The notes: generated from the sequence alone by a model not told the origin. DNA of 64,000 nt from Paenibacillus soyae (GCF_024623455.1 NZ_JANIPJ010000001.1:124001-188000), one strand, 5' to 3'. Shown: positions 35,661 through 44,457, counted from the first letter of the stretch. Numbers and translations: made by a program.

Positions 35661-36365
35661 ATGATGGAATTATTGATAACGGGCGCAGGTCGCGGATTAG
35701 GTTACGAGCTGACGGCCGAGGCGGTTAAGAGGGGACATCGTGTATGGGCGGGCGTTCGGGATACGTCGAAGGTCCCAGAGAAGCTGGCGGCCTTGCTGAA
35801 GCAATTTCCGGAGAAGGTCATTCCGCTTCTTCTCGACGTGACGGATGAACACAGCATCGAGGAAGCGAGCGCGTTCGTCCGGGAGAAGACCGGCGCGCTG
35901 GATGCGGTTATCAATAACGCGGCGATCCTGCTCGGGCGGGGGGAGAAGCTGGAAGAGCTCGATATGCGTCAGGTCGAGCAGTCGGTTCGGACGAATTTGT
36001 ACGGGCCGATGATGGTAATGAAGCATTTCCTGCCGTTATTGCGCAAAGGCAGTCAGCAGGCCGTTCTCAATATCAGCTCGGAATCGGGGAGCATGGCGAG
36101 AGCGTACGCGGGCGATTATTCGTATGCGTTGACGAAGGCCGCCCTGAATATGTTCACGGCGCAGCTCCGTTCGGACCTCGCGAAGACAGGCTGCGTCGTG
36201 TACGCGGTTCATCCCGGCTGGATCCGGACGGACATGGGCGGGCAGCAGGCGACCGGCGACGCGGCCGAAGCGGCCCGCAGCATCATGGATTTGACGGAGC
36301 GGAAGCTTACGCCGCCGGGCGGAGCTTGGTTTATCGATCGTATTGGGAACCCGATGGAGTTGTAG
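35661..36365 (+). CDS. Short-chain dehydrogenase/reductase
   Basis: A 234-residue SDR. The cofactor motif TGAGRGLG is at residues 6-13, NNAAIL near 85-90, the catalytic Ser in NISSESGSMA near 132-141, and YSYALTKAAL with the catalytic Tyr-Lys near 151-160. The C-terminal GWIRTDMGG is typical of short SDRs. It is a likely reductase for an intermediate of the surrounding pathway. CAGGAGG precedes the start and the gap to the VOC gene is 22 bases. Confidence 0.88.
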   Translation: MMELLITGAGRGLGYELTAEAVKRGHRVWAGVRDTSKVPEKLAALLKQFPEKVIPLLLDVTDEHSIEEASAFVREKTGALDAVINNAAILLGRGEKLEELDMRQVEQSVRTNLYGPMMVMKHFLPLLRKGSQQAVLNISSESGSMARAYAGDYSYALTKAALNMFTAQLRSDLAKTGCVVYAVHPGWIRTDMGGQQATGDAAEAARSIMDLTERKLTPPGGAWFIDRIGNPMEL

Positions 36366-36393
36366 AGGACGTGGACAAAGGAAGGGTGGAACA

Positions 36394-37056
36394 ATGGGCA
36401 AACACCTTATATGGGCATATGTGGGAGATTTCTATCATAAAGCGGAATGGGCGAAAGCCGCGCTTGAAGGGGCTTTAGCCGTATCGATCGCGGACGGGAG
36501 CGTCGAGCTTCGGTTTGCCGGCGATACGGAGGAGTTCGTGGCCGGATTAAGGGAGAAGCCGGCAGCCGCCGTGTTGTTCGCGGAGAATCGGACGGATCCG
36601 GAACGCATGCATGACAAGGTATGGATGACCGGGAAGCATGCGGCGGACATCGTCCGTTACGTAGAAGGCGGTGGCGGATGGCTGGCTTGGCATTCGGGTC
36701 TCGCATCCTATCCTGAGGAAGGCGAATATGCGGCGATGCTGAAAGGATACTTCCTGTCCCACCCATCCGAGCATCAGCTTGTCCGTTACACGCCGGCGGG
36801 CAGCCCTGGACTGGCCGCGGAAGCTTTCGAGCTGATGGATGAGCATTACTTCGTGGAGTGCCGCGAGGCCGAGACGGATGTATTCCTGCGGTCGGAATCC
36901 GTCGACGGCAGCTCGATCGCGGGCTGGCGACACGCGAGCGGAGCCGGCCGGGTATGCTGCCTGACGCCGGCGCATCGCGAGGACGGACTGGCGGACGGGA
37001 CATTCCGGAGTCTTCTGCAAGCTTCGGTCTGCTGGACGTCGAAGATAATGGACTAA
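36394..37056 (+). CDS. ThuA-domain protein
   Basis: A 220-residue protein of the ThuA (trehalose utilisation) group, a class I glutamine-amidotransferase-like fold. Diagnostic parts are VRYVEGGGGWLAWHSGLASY near 89-108 and HPSEHQLVRYTP near 124-135. Family knowledge: ThuA acts with the Gfo/Idh/MocA dehydrogenase ThuB in pathways that run through 3-keto-sugars, so its presence supports oxidative sugar or glycoside breakdown here. GGAAGGGTGG is the RBS. It ends the operon, before a strong terminator. Confidence 0.8.
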   Translation: MGKHLIWAYVGDFYHKAEWAKAALEGALAVSIADGSVELRFAGDTEEFVAGLREKPAAAVLFAENRTDPERMHDKVWMTGKHAADIVRYVEGGGGWLAWHSGLASYPEEGEYAAMLKGYFLSHPSEHQLVRYTPAGSPGLAAEAFELMDEHYFVECREAETDVFLRSESVDGSSIAGWRHASGAGRVCCLTPAHREDGLADGTFRSLLQASVCWTSKIMD

Positions 37057-37080
37057 TTTGGCAAGTCATGGCCAGAAGGA

Positions 37081-37124
37081 GAAAACGCCTGCCCGGGAAT
37101 CGATTATTCCGGGCAGGCGTTTTC
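37081..37124. terminator. Bidirectional terminator at the operon end
   Basis: GAAAACGCCTGCCCGG...AAT (37081-37100) pairs with ATTCCGGGCAGGCGTTTTC (37106-37124), with a single bulged G. T's follow one arm and A's precede the other, so it can serve both convergent transcripts. Confidence 0.92.
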
Positions 37125-37343
37125 TTAAGGGCGAAAAGCCGCAAACGTATATTTCAGCATCTGCGGTCCCGCCATGTTAATCGCGACGCTGAACCATTCG
37201 GAATGCGTCATGATTTTGCCGATGAGGTAAAAGGCGGTTCCTCCGATTAGTTCGAAAGCGATAAATTCCTTCCACTTCCACGCAGGTATGATATAAACCG
37301 CGAAGGCTTCCCCTCTAGCGGCCATCCGTCGTCGTTTCAACAA
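37125..37343 (-). CDS. Small hypothetical protein (72 aa)
   Basis: A short protein with a basic N-terminus (LKRRRMAARGEAF) and one or two hydrophobic stretches (AVYIIPAW; FELIGGTAFYLIGKIM). I do not recognise it. TTG 37343 is the preferred start because CAGGAGGG lies eight bases upstream; the frame opens at GTG 37364. It lies between the terminator and argD on the same strand as argD, 36 bases downstream of it counted on the minus strand. Confidence 0.5.
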   Translation of the reverse strand: MLKRRRMAARGEAFAVYIIPAWKWKEFIAFELIGGTAFYLIGKIMTHSEWFSVAINMAGPQMLKYTFAAFRP

Positions 37344-37400
37344 GCGCAAGCCCTCCTGCCGCACACGCGTTACAATTCTCCATAACGTATGCGGAGCGGC

Positions 37401-38657
37401 TTATCCAACATGCTTTAAAATATTGCGGAAAACGCGGCCGAAAATGGCGGCCATTTCATCGATATGCCCTTGCTCGACGATCAGAGCCGGCATGAGGCGA
37501 ATCGTCGTCGCGTTCGGAGCGTTCACGAGAAGGCCTTCGGCCATGCACGCCGCCGAAAGCTTAGGCGCAAGACCTTCCGGCACGTCGAAGGCAAGCAGCA
37601 AGCCTTTGCCGCGGATGTTCGCGACCGGAAGCTCTTCCGCAAGCTCCTCCAGCTTGCTCTTCAAATAGCGGCCTTGAACATCGGCGCTTGCCGTCAGGTC
37701 GCGCCCCAGCAGCTCTCGCAGCACCGCAAGACCGGCCGCCATGCCGAGCGGCTGCCCCGTATACGTGCCGCCTTGGTCTCCGGGCTGGAACAGGTCGTAT
37801 TTCTCCTTGGTCAGCATGGCGGAGAGCGGGAAGCCGGCGCCGATCCCTTTGCCGAGCGTCAGAATATCGGGCTGGATGCCGTAATGCTGGAACGCGAACA
37901 GCTTGCCAGTCCGGCCGAGGCCGGTCTGCACTTCGTCGAAGATGAGCAGAATGCCGTACATATCGCATATTTTGCGAAGACCGTACAGATAAGCCTCGCT
38001 TAGTTCATGAACGCCGCCTTCTCCTTGAACGAGCTCCACCATAATGGCGCAGGTATTGTTCGTTACCGCGGCGAAGCAAGCGTCGAGATCGTTGATCGGC
38101 ACGTGCATGAAGCCGTTAACCTTAGGAGCGAACAGCGGCTCCCAGTGCGCTTTGCCGGTTGCGGACATCATGGCAAGCGTGCGGCCGTGGAAGCCGTTCT
38201 TCAGCGTAATGATTTCGTAGGCGCCGTCCAGATGAAGCGCGCCGTGCTTGCGCGCCAGCTTCACCGCGCTTTCGTTCGCTTCCGCGCCCGTGCTGGTAAA
38301 GAATGCTTTATCCATGCCGCTGACGCTGCAGAGCAGCTCTGCGAATTCCGCCTGCGGTTCGTTGTAGAAGCCGGGGCTCGCATGCACGAGCGTGGCGGCT
38401 TGCTTCGCGAGCGCGTCTCGAAGCGCTGCGGGCGAATGGCCGAGGCTGTTCACCGCCCAGCCGCCGATAAAGTCGAGGTAGGCTTGGCCTTCGGTGTCGT
38501 AGAGCATCATGCCTTCGCCGCTCGCCATGACGATGTCGGGACGATTGGCGGTGAAGAGGATATGTTTTTTGGCCGCGTTCAGCAGCTCGGCCGTTCTATT
38601 GGAAGCGGATTGCTCGATTTCGAGCGCGGTGTCACCGGTAGAAACAGGAAAACTCAC
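37401..38657 (-). CDS. argD: Acetylornithine aminotransferase-type class III transaminase
   Basis: A 418-residue PLP-dependent enzyme. The PLP-binding segment is LIFDEVQTGLGRTG near 226-239 and the Schiff-base Lys270 lies in LGKGIGAGFPLSAM. It has the STGAEANESAVKLAR motif near 121-135. In arginine synthesis ArgD converts N-acetylglutamate semialdehyde to N-acetylornithine. Class III transaminases are hard to separate by sequence, but tandem ARG boxes over its promoter favour ArgD over a catabolic ornithine or GABA enzyme. The start is GTG with GGAGGG seven bases upstream. Confidence 0.85.
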   Translation of the reverse strand: MSFPVSTGDTALEIEQSASNRTAELLNAAKKHILFTANRPDIVMASGEGMMLYDTEGQAYLDFIGGWAVNSLGHSPAALRDALAKQAATLVHASPGFYNEPQAEFAELLCSVSGMDKAFFTSTGAEANESAVKLARKHGALHLDGAYEIITLKNGFHGRTLAMMSATGKAHWEPLFAPKVNGFMHVPINDLDACFAAVTNNTCAIMVELVQGEGGVHELSEAYLYGLRKICDMYGILLIFDEVQTGLGRTGKLFAFQHYGIQPDILTLGKGIGAGFPLSAMLTKEKYDLFQPGDQGGTYTGQPLGMAAGLAVLRELLGRDLTASADVQGRYLKSKLEELAEELPVANIRGKGLLLAFDVPEGLAPKLSAACMAEGLLVNAPNATTIRLMPALIVEQGHIDEMAAIFGRVFRNILKHVG

Positions 38658-38688
38658 AACGGATCCCTCCGATCAATTCGTATAATAC

Positions 38689-38723
38689 TGTATAAATATA
38701 CAACAATACGAATTTATATTCAA
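38689..38723 (-). promoter_or_regulatory. argD promoter overlapped by two ARG boxes
   Basis: On the minus strand TTGAAT (plus 38718-38723) and TATATT (plus 38695-38700) are 17 bases apart. TGTATAAATATACA (38689-38702) is a perfect match to the ARG-box core TGNATWWWWATNCA, and CGAATTTATATTCA (38709-38722) differs at one position. Their centres are 20 bases apart, as for ArgR/AhrC hexamer binding. They cover both promoter elements, so arginine-dependent repression is expected. Confidence 0.85.
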
Positions 38724-38759
38724 TAAACGAATGATGAAATTTCTTAGAAGGATCACGAA

Positions 38760-38805
38760 CAAAAAAATCCCTCCATCCTCATAGTAAGCCGAGGATGGAG
38801 GGATT
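38760..38805 (-). terminator. Terminator of the SLH protein gene
   Basis: A 15-base perfect stem (AATCCCTCCATCCTC with GAGGATGGAGGGATT) is followed on the minus strand by a run of T's. Confidence 0.92.
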
Positions 38806-38809
38806 GTGC

Positions 38810-40285
38810 CTATAAAGAGATCGTTATTTCCGGGGACGTCGCCCAAGCTCCGGCCGGAAGGAGCTTATATGTGACTCCGGTCAGCAGCTTGCCGCCGTTT
38901 TGAATTTCGAATACGCCCGTTTCGCCTTTGCGGGTCTGGACTTTGTATTGGGCCGTTAAGCTGGTGCCGTCCGAGCCTTCCAGCTTGACGGAGCGGTAAG
39001 CGAATAGCTCGTCGCCCGGGTCGGCGCTTAGCGATACGTTCAACGTGGTTTCGTTCACGGCCTCCGCCGCCGCGATGACGAGCGGATCGACGGCTGCCGC
39101 TACGAAGCTGGCGCTTCTCGCCTCGAACCAATCGGCCGAAACCGTATATTTGACGCCGGGCTGAAGGGTCTGGCCTTGCGGCAGGCGGAATTTCGGCTCT
39201 TGCTTGCCGTCGGTCGATTGCGTAAAGCCGACATAGGAGACCGTAATCGGCTGGCCTCCCTCAGGCGTCAGGACAGCCTGTCTGGAAGCGAGGGACGAAA
39301 TGATTTGCATCGGCTTGCCATCCAGCGTGTTGTCTTCGCCCAAGACGACCGCGTTCGCGCCTCTGCCACCCGAGTATGCGGAGATCAAGTAGCCGTAATC
39401 GATGACGCCGTCAGCACGGAAGGAGTCCACCTCGAACGTGTCGGCGGTTACTTGGCGGGCTTCGTTTAATTGAAGCTTCTCGCTGCTTGACGCCACGTCG
39501 AGCTGCTCCGCGCCTTTGTAGCTCAGCTTATAGTTCTGCTCCGTCATCGTCACGACCGGCACAATATAAGTGGCGATTGCTCCCGTCTTCAGACGCGGTT
39601 GATTCACAAGTCTCAAGCCTCCGTCGAAGGCGAAATTCTCGTTAGCGGCCGCCGTCGTTTCATCCTCTATCGTCATCGGAGAGTCGAATGTAACTTCCAG
39701 CGTAATGTTATTCAGCGCTTTCACCGAAACGATCTTGGCATCCGCCGAACGGATGGCCGCTTGCGAATGGACGAGCAGCATCGCCGCGTCCCCGCGCGTG
39801 ACCGTCCTGCCGTCGATCGCGAGCTGATCCATCCAATGCCGGACGGATTTGACGTCGCGCTGCAGCGCTTTGGCGACGAAGGCCGTCATATCCGCGCTGT
39901 TGGCCGCGGCATTCGGGGCCAGCTTGTCCGATTCGGCGATGAGTCCGTGCCGCGCGGCCGCGGCGACATAACGATCGTACCATTGCGCGCCTTCTTCGCC
40001 GTCCGCTTCCAAGTCTAGAGCGAGCAGCACCATTTTCAGCAATTCCGCGTTCTTCACGGGTTTGTCCGGACGAATCTGTCCGTCTTCATAGCCCTGCAGC
40101 ACGCCTTGCCCGATGAGGCGATTAACCGCTTCCCCGTACTGCACGCTTCTATTGGTCGCCGCCGATGCCTCGATGTTCGCGACCGGAGCCAGCGATGCCG
40201 CTTGCGCCTGGAATGGCAGCAGAGCTCCTCCGCCGATCAACGCGGCGAGCGCCGCCGTCTGCATTCTCCGCTTCGTTCTGTTCAT
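38810..40285 (-). CDS. Secreted SLH-domain surface protein
   Basis: A roughly 491-residue exported protein. The signal peptide has a basic start (NRTKRR), a hydrophobic core and a likely cleavage at AQAAS. One clear S-layer homology repeat follows (AVNRLIGQGVLQGYEDGQIRPDKPVKNAELLKMV, about 55-88) with a weaker second one (ARHGLIAESDKLAPNAAANSADM). These bind pyruvylated secondary wall polymers. The rest looks like Ig-like or SLH-associated beta-domains (DAKIVSVKALNNITLEVTFDSPM). The second ATG (40285) has GAGAGGAAG at proper spacing; an ATG at 40291 is the alternative. Ligand or partner unknown. Confidence 0.82.
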   Translation of the reverse strand: MNRTKRRMQTAALAALIGGGALLPFQAQAASLAPVANIEASAATNRSVQYGEAVNRLIGQGVLQGYEDGQIRPDKPVKNAELLKMVLLALDLEADGEEGAQWYDRYVAAAARHGLIAESDKLAPNAAANSADMTAFVAKALQRDVKSVRHWMDQLAIDGRTVTRGDAAMLLVHSQAAIRSADAKIVSVKALNNITLEVTFDSPMTIEDETTAAANENFAFDGGLRLVNQPRLKTGAIATYIVPVVTMTEQNYKLSYKGAEQLDVASSSEKLQLNEARQVTADTFEVDSFRADGVIDYGYLISAYSGGRGANAVVLGEDNTLDGKPMQIISSLASRQAVLTPEGGQPITVSYVGFTQSTDGKQEPKFRLPQGQTLQPGVKYTVSADWFEARSASFVAAAVDPLVIAAAEAVNETTLNVSLSADPGDELFAYRSVKLEGSDGTSLTAQYKVQTRKGETGVFEIQNGGKLLTGVTYKLLPAGAWATSPEITISL

Positions 40286-40408
40286 GTTCATCTTCCTCTC
40301 ACGGTTTGTCGTTGTTCCTGAAACCTATGATAGGCTACGACTCTAAAGGAGGAGATAAGAGAATATAAACATTTTCTAAACAGACTGCAAACAATCCTGA
40401 AAGCTCGG

Positions 40409-41098
40409 TCAGACGGAAAAACGGTAACCGGCGCCCCACACCGTTTCAATGAACTGCGGATTCGACGGATCCGCTTCGATCTTCTCGCGAATCCGGGAGA
40501 TATGCACGGTTACCGTCGCGATGTCGCCGTTCGAATCCATGCCCCAATTCCGTTCGAACAGCTCTTCCTTGCTGAACACGCGATTAGGATGGGCGGCCAG
40601 GAAGAGGAGGACGTCGAATTCCTTGGCGGTCAACGATATCTCTTGGCCGCGGACATAGACGCGCCTCGCCGATTTGGAGATGGACAGCTCTCGGATGTTC
40701 AGCAGCTCGGTCTCCGTCTTCCTTCCGCCCATATACCGTTCGTAGCGGGATAAGTGGGCCTTCGCCCTGGCGACGAGCTCGTTCGGGCTGAACGGCTTGG
40801 TCACGAAATCGTCCGCTCCGAGTCCGAAGCCCCGGATTTTATCGATTTCTTCTTTCTTGGCGGAGACGATGAGGATCGGCAGATCCAGCTTCTCGCGGAT
40901 TCGCTTGCATAACTCGAAGCCGTCTACGCCAGGCAGCTGCAAGTCGACGATGACGAGGTCGTATTCGCCGCCAAGCTCCTCTTGAAGTCCTTCGCCTCCG
41001 TCAAGGCATATTTTCGCATCGTAGTCGTGCAGCTGGAAGTAGTCGCGCTCCAGCTCCGCGATATAGGGATCGTCTTCGATGATAAGAATTCGTTTCAT
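40409..41098 (-). CDS. OmpR/PhoB-family response regulator
   Basis: A 229-residue regulator. The receiver has the acidic pair Glu8-Asp9-Asp10, phosphorylation site Asp52 (VIVDLQLPG) and the conserved Lys in VSAKKEE near 100. The C-terminal winged-helix domain reads LTAKEFDVLLFLAAHPNRVFSKEEL near 176-200 and ends in VWGAGYRF. Its start overlaps the kinase stop by four bases, so the pair is one transcript. It may act on the SLH gene just downstream, but that is only suggested by position. Confidence 0.93.
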   Translation of the reverse strand: MKRILIIEDDPYIAELERDYFQLHDYDAKICLDGGEGLQEELGGEYDLVIVDLQLPGVDGFELCKRIREKLDLPILIVSAKKEEIDKIRGFGLGADDFVTKPFSPNELVARAKAHLSRYERYMGGRKTETELLNIRELSISKSARRVYVRGQEISLTAKEFDVLLFLAAHPNRVFSKEELFERNWGMDSNGDIATVTVHISRIREKIEADPSNPQFIETVWGAGYRFSV

Positions 41099-42606
41099 GG
41101 TTCGTTACCTACCTGCCTCTGCCGATGGTCTTCGAATGATTGGAGCGTAAAACAAATCGTCGTGCCTTGGCTAACCGAGCTTTCCGCCCGGATCGCGCCG
41201 CCATGCCCTTCGATGATTTGCTTGGCGATGGCGAGCCCGAGGCCGCTGCCGCCGGCCGCCATGCTTCTGGACGGTTCCGCGCGGTAGAAGCGTTCGAATA
41301 TATGCGGCAGCGCCTCGTCCGGAATGCCGTGACCGTTGTCGCTGATCCGAACGGCGAAGAAGCCGTCCGGCTCTTCGGTTAAGCCGATGTCGATCCGTTT
41401 CTCGTCTTGCGTTCTCGGCATGTACTTCAAGCAATTGCCCAGCAGATTGGACACGACCCGTCTTAGCTTCTCCCGGTCTGCCATGGCGTAAGCGGGGGCC
41501 GAGGACCGCTCTTCCCAATGCACCTTCACCCCGAGCTGCTCGAGCTCGATCGCCATTTCGCCGACGGCCGCGTGCAGGAAACCATACAGCTCGACTTGCT
41601 CGAACGAATAGGGCTCCTTGTTCATATCCAGCTTCGAATAATAAAGCAGCTCGCCTACGAGCTTCTCCAAATCCGACGCTCTCGTATGGATGGCGCCGAC
41701 GTAGCGGTCGAGCTTCTCTTTCGTATCGGTCAAGCCGTCCCGGATACCCTCTGCATATCCTTTGATCGTCGTAATCGGCGTGCGGAGGTCATGCGAAATA
41801 TTGGACAGCAGCTGCTTGCGGTTCTCTTCGTAGCGGAGCTGCAGCTGAACCGATTGCTCGAGCTTGCCGCGCATGTCCTCGAAGCTCATGACCAGCTGGC
41901 CGACTTCGTCGTTCGATGAGGGTTCCAGCTTGATGGAGAGATCGCCTTCCTTGATCCCTTCGGCCGACCGTCTAAGACGGTCGAGCGGCTTCACGATCGT
42001 TCGGGTGACATACCGGTACAGAAGCAGCCCCGTCAGGAGCAGGATGACAAGGAATACCGCGATAAGGATCGGCAGGAGCGTTCGCACGAGCTGGGCGAAA
42101 GGACTTCGCTCGCGAAGGACGAATACGCTCCCCTTCTCGTTCTCGCGGCCTGACTCCGAGAAGTAGAAGTCGAACTTGGCGTAAGAGAAAAAACGGCTGC
42201 CGAGATTCATCGTATTGCGGATCGAGTAGTTCCCCATTTCGTAAGCCGGCATATCCCCGAAGGCGGCCTCCTCTCGGAGAGTGGGAGTTGCATAGACGAT
42301 GTTGTCGTTCCGTCTGACGATCAGACCGGACTGAACCATTTTCAGCTGAAGATCGAAATCCTGAAGGAGGTTCTCGTCCAGCAGCCGCTCGGGATCGTGT
42401 TTGGCCAAATATTTTAGCTCCAGAAAGATGTTTTCTTCTTCTTCGGACAGAGGGTGGATCGCATAGTGAATGCGGTAGAAGCTGCCGAAGCTGCGAGCAT
42501 CGCCGGTTACGGCGACTGACAGCAAGTAGGCCGCCGCCAGGAACAGGACGATGGAGACGATGACGACGGATGCAAAGGAGAACAGCAGGCGGAGCCGGAT
42601 GGACAT
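41095..42606 (-). CDS. Membrane sensor histidine kinase
   Basis: A 503-residue kinase with an N-terminal helix (LLFSFASVVIVSIVLFLAAAYLL), an extracellular sensor of about 150 residues, a second helix (PILIAVFLVILLLTGLLLY), a HAMP linker, the H-box LLSNISHDLRTPITTIKGY, and ATP boxes NLLGNCLKYMP, DNGHGIPDE and GSGLGLAIAKQI. The signal is unknown. The start at 42606 follows AAAGGGG; ATGs at 42627 and further up are in frame. It is cognate to the regulator that overlaps its end. Confidence 0.92.
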   Translation of the reverse strand: MSIRLRLLFSFASVVIVSIVLFLAAAYLLSVAVTGDARSFGSFYRIHYAIHPLSEEEENIFLELKYLAKHDPERLLDENLLQDFDLQLKMVQSGLIVRRNDNIVYATPTLREEAAFGDMPAYEMGNYSIRNTMNLGSRFFSYAKFDFYFSESGRENEKGSVFVLRERSPFAQLVRTLLPILIAVFLVILLLTGLLLYRYVTRTIVKPLDRLRRSAEGIKEGDLSIKLEPSSNDEVGQLVMSFEDMRGKLEQSVQLQLRYEENRKQLLSNISHDLRTPITTIKGYAEGIRDGLTDTKEKLDRYVGAIHTRASDLEKLVGELLYYSKLDMNKEPYSFEQVELYGFLHAAVGEMAIELEQLGVKVHWEERSSAPAYAMADREKLRRVVSNLLGNCLKYMPRTQDEKRIDIGLTEEPDGFFAVRISDNGHGIPDEALPHIFERFYRAEPSRSMAAGGSGLGLAIAKQIIEGHGGAIRAESSVSQGTTICFTLQSFEDHRQRQVGNEP

Positions 42607-42680
42607 AAGCTGGAAAGCCCCTTTCATGGGAAGCATTACTTCCGAAATTGTAGTATAGGGCGGGGCGTCTAGCAAGTTTG

Positions 42681-42722
42681 TTTCGTTTTGTTCTTTTTAA
42701 GTTCGAAAATGTGTGGTATAGT
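42681..42722 (+). promoter_or_regulatory. kduI promoter with candidate DeoR-type operator
   Basis: An extended -10 (TGG-TATAGT, 42714-42722) serves kduI; no good -35 is present. Upstream, TTTCGTTTTGTTCTTTT (42681-42697) resembles DeoR/AgaR-type operators, and GAACATAAACAAACGAAC just downstream (about 42728-42746) is its imperfect inverse. The DeoR gene in the operon is the likely binder. Confidence 0.5.
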
Positions 42723-42791
42723 GTAATCGAACATAAACAAACGAACTCATACGGAAAGACATTTCTCTCAATAATAAGGAGGCTATTCATT

Positions 42792-43622
42792 ATGGAAGTA
42801 CGTCACACGACTAACCCAACGGATGTCAAACAATACGATACGGCTCGCCTGCGCCAGGAATTTCTGATTCCTACGCTATTCGAAGAAGGCCAAATCAAGA
42901 TGGTATACACGCATTATGACCGCATGGTCGTAGGCGGCGCACAGCCGGTCAAGGAAGAGCTGGCGCTGGAAGCGGCCGATACGCTGAGAACGGATTATTT
43001 CCTCGAGCGCCGCGAGATCGGCTTCCTGAGCATCGGAGGTCCGGCGATCATTACCGTTGACGGCGAAGCTTACGAGCTGGATAAGCTCGACGTGCTGTAC
43101 GTTGGCAAAGGCAAACGCGAAGTAAAGCTTGCGAGCAAGGATTCCGCGAACCCGGCGAAGCTGTATTTCTGCTCCGCGCTAGCTCATGCCGAGCTGCCGA
43201 CCCGCAAGATGACGAGAGAAGAAGCGAATCCGACGCATCTGGGCGCCCAAGAGACGTCGAACGAGCGCGTCCTGTACAAATACATTCACGCCGACGGCAT
43301 CCAAAGCTGCCAGCTGATGCTTGGCGTAACGAGCCTGCAGGCGGGAAGCGTATGGAACACGATGCCTTCGCACGTTCATGACCGCCGCATGGAAGCTTAT
43401 CTGTACTTCGACATGGCCGACGAGACGCGCGTCTTCCATATGATGGGCGAGCCTTCGGAGACGAGACATCTGGTCGTCGCGAACGAGCAAGCGATCATCT
43501 CGCCGCCATGGTCGATCCACTCCGGCGTGGGCACGAGCAACTACACGTTCTGCTGGTCGATGGCCGGCGAGAACTACACGTTCACGGATATGGATGTTGT
43601 GAAGGCCAGCGAACTGAAGTAG
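42792..43622 (+). CDS. kduI: 5-dehydro-4-deoxy-D-glucuronate isomerase
   Basis: A 276-residue cupin isomerase converting 5-keto-4-deoxyuronate to 2,5-diketo-3-deoxygluconate in pectin/uronate breakdown. The start MEVRHTTNPTDVKQYDT is typical of KduI. Zinc ligands are visible in PSHVHDRRMEAYLYF near 192-206 (two His and a Glu), with a further His in PPWSIHSGVG near 238-247. GGAGG precedes the ATG. The next genes are its likely repressor and kduD. Confidence 0.96.
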   Translation: MEVRHTTNPTDVKQYDTARLRQEFLIPTLFEEGQIKMVYTHYDRMVVGGAQPVKEELALEAADTLRTDYFLERREIGFLSIGGPAIITVDGEAYELDKLDVLYVGKGKREVKLASKDSANPAKLYFCSALAHAELPTRKMTREEANPTHLGAQETSNERVLYKYIHADGIQSCQLMLGVTSLQAGSVWNTMPSHVHDRRMEAYLYFDMADETRVFHMMGEPSETRHLVVANEQAIISPPWSIHSGVGTSNYTFCWSMAGENYTFTDMDVVKASELK

Positions 43623-43660
43623 AATGGCTCCATGAAGATTTCGTGGAGGGGGGACGCCGG

Positions 43661-44455
43661 ATGCTGGCGGCCGAGAGACACCGGTATATTTTAGAGAAGC
43701 TCGAGCAGAATGGCGCCGTCAAGGTTTCGGAGCTGAGCGAGCAGTTCCAGGTCACCGAGAAGACGGTTCGTGAAGATCTGGAGAAGCTCGAGGAGAAAGG
43801 ACTGCTGAGGCGGACGCATGGCGGCGCGGTATTGGAGCAGGGGGGCGAGGACAGCTTGCTCCCTCTGCAGATACCGAACGCGAAGCATCAGCAGGAGAAG
43901 GCAGCGATCGCGGAGCTCGCGCTCACGTGCATCGAGCCGAACGACATCATCGCGCTCGATGCCGGCAGCTCCACTCTCGAGCTGGCCAAGCTGCTGCCGA
44001 ACATGCCGCTGACGGTGCTGACGAACGATCTGCTGATCATTCGCGAGCTGACGATGAAGGACGCGATCCGCCTGGTGGTGCCGGGCGGTTACCGCCACAA
44101 TAACTTATTGATCGGCGGGGAATCGCAGGAATGGATCAACCGGCTCAATGTGCACAAGCTGTTCCTGTCGACGACCGGCATTCATTTGGAATACGGGCTG
44201 ACGATCTTCACGGAGGAGCTCGCCAAGCTGAAGCGGCTGTACATGGACAACGCCAAGCAGGTGTACATTCTCTCCGATCATAGCAAGTTCGATAAGGGCG
44301 CGCTTATTACGTACGGCACATTAGACGAAACGTTCAGCATTATTACGGACGAAGGCATTTCGCCCGAGGTTGAGAATAAATACGCGGCCACGGGGCTGCG
44401 AATCATGAAAGCGCCGCTGCCGAAGGGCGGCAGGCGCGGCAAGGGGAAGGTGTAG
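43661..44455 (+). CDS. DeoR-family transcriptional regulator
   Basis: A 264-residue repressor-type regulator. The N-terminal DeoR helix-turn-helix is VSELSEQFQVTEKTVREDLEKLEEKGLLRRTHGGA near 20-54. The C-terminal sugar-phosphate sensor domain has LDAGSSTLELAKLLP near 104-118 and ILSDHSKFDKGAL near 204-216. It lies between kduI and kduD, so it probably senses a uronate intermediate and controls this operon. ATG 43661 follows GGAGGGGGG; longer in-frame extensions overlap kduI and lack an RBS. Confidence 0.9.
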   Translation: MLAAERHRYILEKLEQNGAVKVSELSEQFQVTEKTVREDLEKLEEKGLLRRTHGGAVLEQGGEDSLLPLQIPNAKHQQEKAAIAELALTCIEPNDIIALDAGSSTLELAKLLPNMPLTVLTNDLLIIRELTMKDAIRLVVPGGYRHNNLLIGGESQEWINRLNVHKLFLSTTGIHLEYGLTIFTEELAKLKRLYMDNAKQVYILSDHSKFDKGALITYGTLDETFSIITDEGISPEVENKYAATGLRIMKAPLPKGGRRGKGKV

Positions 44456-44457
44456 AC

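Noticed and set aside
42606..42675. Longer N-terminus for the membrane histidine kinase
   Set aside because: In-frame ATGs exist but only the one at 42606 has a plausible AAAGGGG upstream; the extra residues are not a signal sequence.
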